24,282 bases of DNA, from positions 1 to 24,282 of the forward strand of contig OUQQ01000283.1 of the NCBI GenBank assembly GCA_900404475.1, written 5' to 3'. The translations under genes were made by a program, and so were the position numbers. Of the stretch, positions 20,857 through 24,282 are shown in pieces (within the stretch, counting starts at the first letter, position 1; every line of letters starts with the position of its first letter). The notes under the pieces are model-generated. The model was not told the origin of the DNA, did not search any database, and saw only the letters and a program-made list of their open reading frames with translations. The stretch is from Spongospora subterranea. Taxonomy: Eukaryota; Endomyxa; Phytomyxea; Plasmodiophorida; Plasmodiophoridae.

Positions 20857-20995
20857 GACAAAATAGACATAATGGCTTACAACCTTGGACGCGACAGGAA
20901 TGACGTTTTCTTCGCTGGAAGATGTCATACGTGATGAGCGAAGAAAACGTCATTCCTGTCGCTTCCAAGGTTGTGAGCATTATGTCTATTTTGTC
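20857..20995. repeat. Near-perfect hairpin, 60-bp stem with 20-nt loop, from gypsy gag
   Basis: The left arm 20857-20916 and right arm 20937-20995 are complementary except for about three positions around 20875 and one near 20890. The loop is 20917-20936. On the minus strand the right arm codes TDKIDIMLTTLEATGMTFSS in gag frame, joined to the gag remnant at 21000-21470. The left arm carries the same coding sequence in the opposite direction. It is therefore an inverted duplication of a gag segment rather than a transposon end. Confidence 0.9.
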
Positions 20996-21470
20996 AGTAA
21001 TCCGTCCCTGTATACTTCAATCAGCAGGTTATCTAGCCAATCGGAATCCCAAGCCAGTGTGCGGTACCTGTTCGTTTAGTCTGCTAGGGTATTGAATCGA
21101 GCTTGGCGAAGTTCTCTAAGGGCCGCGCTGGCTTCTTTGCTTTTCGACGAATCGGCAAAGGCGGCTCTTAATTGCTCCACAAATTTTGTTTCATCATCAA
21201 TCCAGTCTTTGTTTTATCGATATGAGGTGGGATGCCCAGGATCTTCTTAGAAAGGAGTGATAGAGGGCCACCTTGCGTTGTTGGGATGGAAATTTCGAAA
21301 GGCGCCGGCTCAGGTATGTCTGCATTTGACAAGCCAAGTTTTTATCTGGGAGCAGTCCCCTTCAAAAAATGGTGGGGAGGGCACCGTAAACCTGATTGTT
21401 TGGGTTTCGATTTGCATGGATTCTTTGAGCTTGAGCTCCAATTAGGAGATTTGTAGCCGGAGAAGCAGGA
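20938..21470 (-). pseudogene. Ty3/gypsy gag remnant, frameshifted
   Basis: On the minus strand, fragments follow the order of an LTR-retroelement gag. A Pro-rich start, FTVPSPPFFEGDCSQIKTWL, is broken by TGA at 21312. A shifted frame continues QTYLSRRLSKFPSQQRKVAL. Then comes DWIDDETKFVEQLRAAFADS with a following KEASAALRELRQARFN segment, typical of the capsid C-terminal part, ending at a stop near 21079. TDKIDIML and the following residues lie in the hairpin. At least two frame breaks and internal stops show it is dead. It is oriented opposite to the adjacent pol remnant, so the two were not left by one undisturbed insertion. Confidence 0.65.
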
Positions 21471-21659
21471 TTTCCACGGTGACATGTGAATCGTCCTGTG
21501 CCTCAAGGCCTGTGGGGGAGGAAGGCTTAGACCTCGTCTTCAAAAGAAGTTTACTCTTTGCGCCGGCCATGGTGGAGGGGCAGAGGTGGCGGTTGAGTTC
21601 AAACTGTTATGACATACGAGTTGTCGTTGTATTAAAACGGAATTGAACCAACTGAGGGA

Positions 21660-22915
21660 AACCTGAGTTGGCTTCGCTTGATTGGGTGCGGCGGGAACGG
21701 CCTTTTGCCCGTATCGTTACAGATGATGCCTTTAGCTGACGAATGTCGTGAGATGTTCTCCTTTATGACGGACAGAGGAGTCTACACACCACAAAGATCC
21801 CTACAGGGAGCTCTGAATTCCGCTATTCAATTCCAGTCGCGGATGGCAGAGGTTTTCAAAATCGTGATAAGGAGTCCCTTATAGAATAGACGACCTCTTG
21901 GGACACGCGGACTCGTTTAACAACTGGTTTCGCATCTTAGAAGAAACGTTACGGTAACATCAAGTTCAACTTGAAAAAGTGCGATCTTTTCACGCAAAGA
22001 GCAAAGTGGATATTTGCACCAGACGGAGTCGGTCATGATCCTGATCGCATTGAGGCACTGCTCGCAATCTCGCAGCCACAAACAGCTCGGGATCTACAGC
22101 ATTTCTTGATGGCCTCGCAATGGATGAATAGGTCGATTCCAGAATACAATAAGAAGGTACATATCCTTCAAGATGTGTTCGAACGATGTATGAAGGTTCA
22201 GCCATCGAGGAAAAAGAGTGTCGGCCGACAGGTCAAACTGTTACGGTTCGGATGGAACCCGGGTCACGCGCTCGCTTTCGAAGAACTGAAGACCGCGATC
22301 GACCACAGTGTAAAACTGGCGTTTTCACGAAACGACATGGTCCAATATGTTTTCACTGACGCCAATGAGGCCTGGACCTCTGGAATGGTGACACAGATTC
22401 CCATAGAAGACCAGAATATACCAGTACATCTGCAGAGGCATGAACCACTGGGATTTGTTGGACATCGTTTCAACAAATGCGAGATGAATTGAATCGTTGC
22501 AAAGAAGGAGGGTTTTGCAGTCAAAGACGCCATGCAAAAATCGACTACTTGTTGCAGATGAAGAGACCATTCAAACTGTTTAGTGATCATAAAAATCTCG
22601 TTCAGATTTTCTCACCAACGAATGTGTCAAAACCGACAGCACAGAAGCTGCAGAGATGGGCCCTATTCATACAACGGCTTCATTACACCATTGAACATAT
22701 CAAAGGAGAAGATAAGTCTAAGCCGACATGATGACAAGATGGGGTGCAAACCCAGTTACAGAGATCTCAGTCCGAAGAGTACGGGCGATGAAGATTCCTG
22801 CTGACGTCAGGGTACGACCATTGCAAAACCCAGAGTTTGTATGGCCGAGTTTAGAAAAAATACACGAACACGCAGCAAAAATGGCTCGTGAGTCAAAAAA
22901 CCCTGAGACGTAATG
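21660..22915 (+). pseudogene. Ty3/gypsy pol remnant: reverse transcriptase, connection and RNase H
   Basis: Plus-strand pieces in order: PLADECREMFSFMTDRGVYT with LQGALNSAIQFQSRM (RT palm, from 21723), RIDDLLGHAD at about 21883 (the catalytic DD motif, shifted frame), NIKFNLKKCDLF then HDPDRIEALL (RT thumb side), DLQHFLMASQWMNRSIPEY (connection), FTDANEAW (RNase H start, near 22351), RPFKLFSDHKNLVQIF and LQRWALFIQRLHYTIEHIKG (RNase H end). Breaks occur near 21880, at the TAA at 21956, at TGA 22490 where the family normally has Trp, near 22530 and near 22715. Residues after 22730 continue ADMMTRWG-like in a third frame. It is clearly non-functional. The sequence type resembles gypsy elements of oomycetes and plasmodiophorids. 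Confidence 0.88.
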
Positions 22916-23290
22916 AAGATGGATTGATAATTACTAAGAAGGAGAAAGATAATCACTGAGAAAGAGAAAGTGATCATCCCTGAAGCTACCTAGGGAATAT
23001 ATACTTCGTTAGACTTGAAATACATTGAATGTGGATGGAGCAGAAAAAATTCGTTGCGTTGAACTACAAATTTGGGGCATCGTGGCGCTCAAAAAATATA
23101 AACAAAAACAGCGAATCATCAAGTTTCAGAGAGAGTTGAAAATGTGCAGCGCAAACACGGATTGGTGACATGACCTAACATTCAAAGCATGAAGGAAGGG
23201 ATGATGAAAACTGACGGGACCTGGGGAAGTTAAATCGTTAGAATTGAAAATGAACAGCGTGTGGCAACTCAGTCTGAACTCGATAACTGA
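22916..23290. other. Decayed tail of gypsy element
   Basis: The sequence after the RNase H piece has DGLIITKK-like and VIIPE-like snippets in broken plus-strand frames, where gypsy elements have the start of the integrase zinc-binding region. No continuous frame remains. The last part is AT-rich and leads to the acceptor site at 23305. Confidence 0.35.
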
Positions 23291-23305
23291 TATTTTATCT
23301 TACAG

Positions 23306-23572
23306 TCTGACCAGAAATTTGGACAGATTGGACAGGTTGTAAACTATTGGTTTCATTCCACATTCAGATTTTTTTATTATCTATACAGGGCCCAGGACCG
23401 TAATCTCCGGTTAATTGAACTAGCCCTTCAACACTCAAATGCGGACGAACGGCGGCCGATCCTGGAAGACATTCACCAACAATGTAAGATTGGTCTTTGT
23501 TTATTATTGTTCATCTGTTTCAAAGGTGTTCTAGTAGGGCTACAAACTCAAACGAACGACCCCTCGAACTAA
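23306..23572 (+). CDS. 3' end of an unknown spliced gene (three exons), 5' part missing
   Basis: Exons 23306-23335, 23389-23483 and 23526-23572 join in phase through introns of 53 nt (GTTGTA to ACAG) and 42 nt (GTAAGA to AAAG). The result is an open C-terminal peptide containing LTRNLDRLDR, then AQDRNLRLIELALQHS and ADERRPILEDIHQQ, then CVLVGLQTQTN before TAA. A strong acceptor (TTTTATCTTACAG) precedes the first exon, but no upstream exon is recognisable. The matching minus-strand copy begins with a hydrophobic stretch and a basic DRRAKNRNR run. The gene may therefore encode a single-pass membrane protein with a charged cytosolic tail. Family unknown. It may be a live gene end or a captured fragment. 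Confidence 0.4.
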   Translation, partial: SDQKFGQIGQVVNYWFHSTFRFFYYLYRAQDRNLRLIELALQHSNADERRPILEDIHQQCKIGLCLLLFICFKGVLVGLQTQTNDPSN

Positions 23573-23863
23573 TCGTTATACAGCGTCTTCGTTCGTTTGA
23601 GTTTGTAGCCCTTCTAAAACACCTTTGAAATAGATAAACATTATTAAACAAAGACCAATCTACATTGTTGGTGAATATCCCGCAGGACCGGTCGCCGTCC
23701 GCCGGCCGTCGAAGTTGTATACCATGTCCATCAACGCCGGCCGTCGAATGTTGTATACCATCTCCATCAACCGAAGATGACGGTTCTGTGCCCTGTATAG
23801 ATACTCAAAAAATCTGAATGTGGAATGAAACCAATAGTATACAACCTGTCCAATCTGTCCAAA
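23318..23863. repeat. Large interrupted fold-back (about 545 nt) of duplicated gene ends
   Basis: Outer arms: TTTGGACAGATTGGACAGG through CTATACAGGGC (23318-23391) pair with 23790-23863. Inner arms: about 23451-23559 pair with 23589-23700, including TCAAACGAACGA beside the 29-nt spacer 23560-23588. Intron sequences pair as well as exons, so genomic DNA was duplicated rather than a cDNA. Between outer and inner arms the two sides differ: the left has unique exon sequence and the right has a tandem repeat. Confidence 0.88.
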
Positions 23864-24009
23864 CCTCTATCCAAATCTCTGTTTCTGTTTTTTGCACGTC
23901 GGTCCTTTATGCAGTTGAAACAGACACAAAGGCCTACAGCGACGACTGCAGTTAAAACGTTCAGTTTGGATGTGAAGATAACAATCTCACGCACTCGCGA
24001 TAAATGCAC
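23589..24009 (-). pseudogene. Inverted, frame-broken copy of the same gene end
   Basis: The minus strand repeats the exon-intron order of 23306-23572. An exon reads LTAVVAVGLCVCFNCIKDRR and ends DLDRGLDRLDR. A 53-nt intron (23845-23793) follows, then an exon starting AQNRHLRLMEMVYNIRRP, then a 3' intron and last exon with LQTQTNE. The middle exon contains two tandem 35/36-bp units and is out of frame with the terminal DIHQQC segment, so the end is lost. The hydrophobic stretch near its 5' end looks like a membrane helix. The upstream exons are not identified. It is either a pseudogene copy or a diverging paralogue with a new C-terminus. Confidence 0.4.
23701..23771. repeat. Two tandem units of 35 and 36 bp
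   Basis: The units 23701-23735 and 23736-23771 both begin GCCGGCCGTCGAA and end CCATCAAC. They differ by one inserted base and one substitution. They lie inside the middle exon of the minus-strand copy and replace sequence present on the opposite arm. Confidence 0.9.
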
Positions 24010-24282
24010 AATATAGGCCCGAGCACCGATTGATAATCTTCACTCTATGTTGTGAACTTTGTCAATATTATACAAACAATCAACAACAACGATACTGACC
24101 ATTGGCAACAAATTGATTTTGAATTATGAAGCTCTAGGATGGGGAAAATGATGCCAGCCCCGGCCACTGAGCAGTCGAGTGTTTGTCATGGACTGTGGCC
24201 ATGCATTATTGTGGGGCGGATTGATCCAATGATCCAAAATTGATCCAACACTGTGCGCAGTCACTTACAGATACATTTAAGT
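24010..24282. other. Right edge, no gene seen
   Basis: There is no open frame of note. A cluster of three GATCCAA-type motifs occurs at about 24222-24246. The window ends here. Confidence 0.4.

Noticed and set aside
1..24282. CRISPR array, bacterial operon or rRNA
   Set aside because: There are no regularly spaced repeats, no operon-like gene spacing and no rRNA signature. All firm genes are eukaryotic and mostly spliced.

Overview
The window is nuclear DNA of a microbial eukaryote. Its genes are split by short GT-AG introns, mostly about 42-57 nt with a few shorter or longer, and the families are eukaryotic: an EAF elongation factor, nitrobindin, a membrane-anchored PTH2, a Sen1/TRANK1-type helicase. 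Broken Ty1/copia and Ty3/gypsy elements lie between them. The gypsy pol resembles elements I associate with oomycetes and plasmodiophorids. Short introns, moderate GC and a chitin-binding surface protein would fit a phytomyxid-like or oomycete-like protist, but this lineage guess is weak. I did exon joins by eye from reading frame, splice dinucleotides and conserved motifs.

Left third (1-9310), gene-dense. An unidentified multi-exon candidate (579-1320, +) is followed by a complete EAF gene (1404-2274, +). Convergent to it is a complete nitrobindin-like gene (2649-3544, -), whose best model needs an 8-nt microexon and a GC-AG intron. Then come a complete mitochondrial-type peptidyl-tRNA hydrolase 2 (4439-5092, -), a divergently placed multi-pass acyltransferase-3 family gene (5374-7738, +) and an unrecognised coiled-coil/membrane gene (7951-9310, +).

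Middle (9311-19908). A small intronless gene encodes a secreted, probably GPI-anchored hevein-type chitin-binding protein (9726-10265, +). Next is decayed copia sequence containing two separate inverted repeats. Then follows the dominant gene, 12450-19908 (+): four exons encode about 2437 residues with a complete Upf1/Sen1-type SF1 helicase fused to a complete UvrD/TRANK1-type helicase and a long helical C-terminus.

Right end (19909-24282). This is retroelement wreckage: gypsy gag on the minus strand next to gypsy pol on the plus strand, both frameshifted, with a 60-bp-stem hairpin built from gag. Beyond it is a large fold-back made of two tail-to-tail copies of the 3' end of an intron-containing gene, one open and one frame-broken.

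The genes form no obvious pathway. The most notable features are the double-helicase protein and the number of independent inverted duplications (four) in its retroelement-rich flanks, which could give rise to double-stranded RNA.
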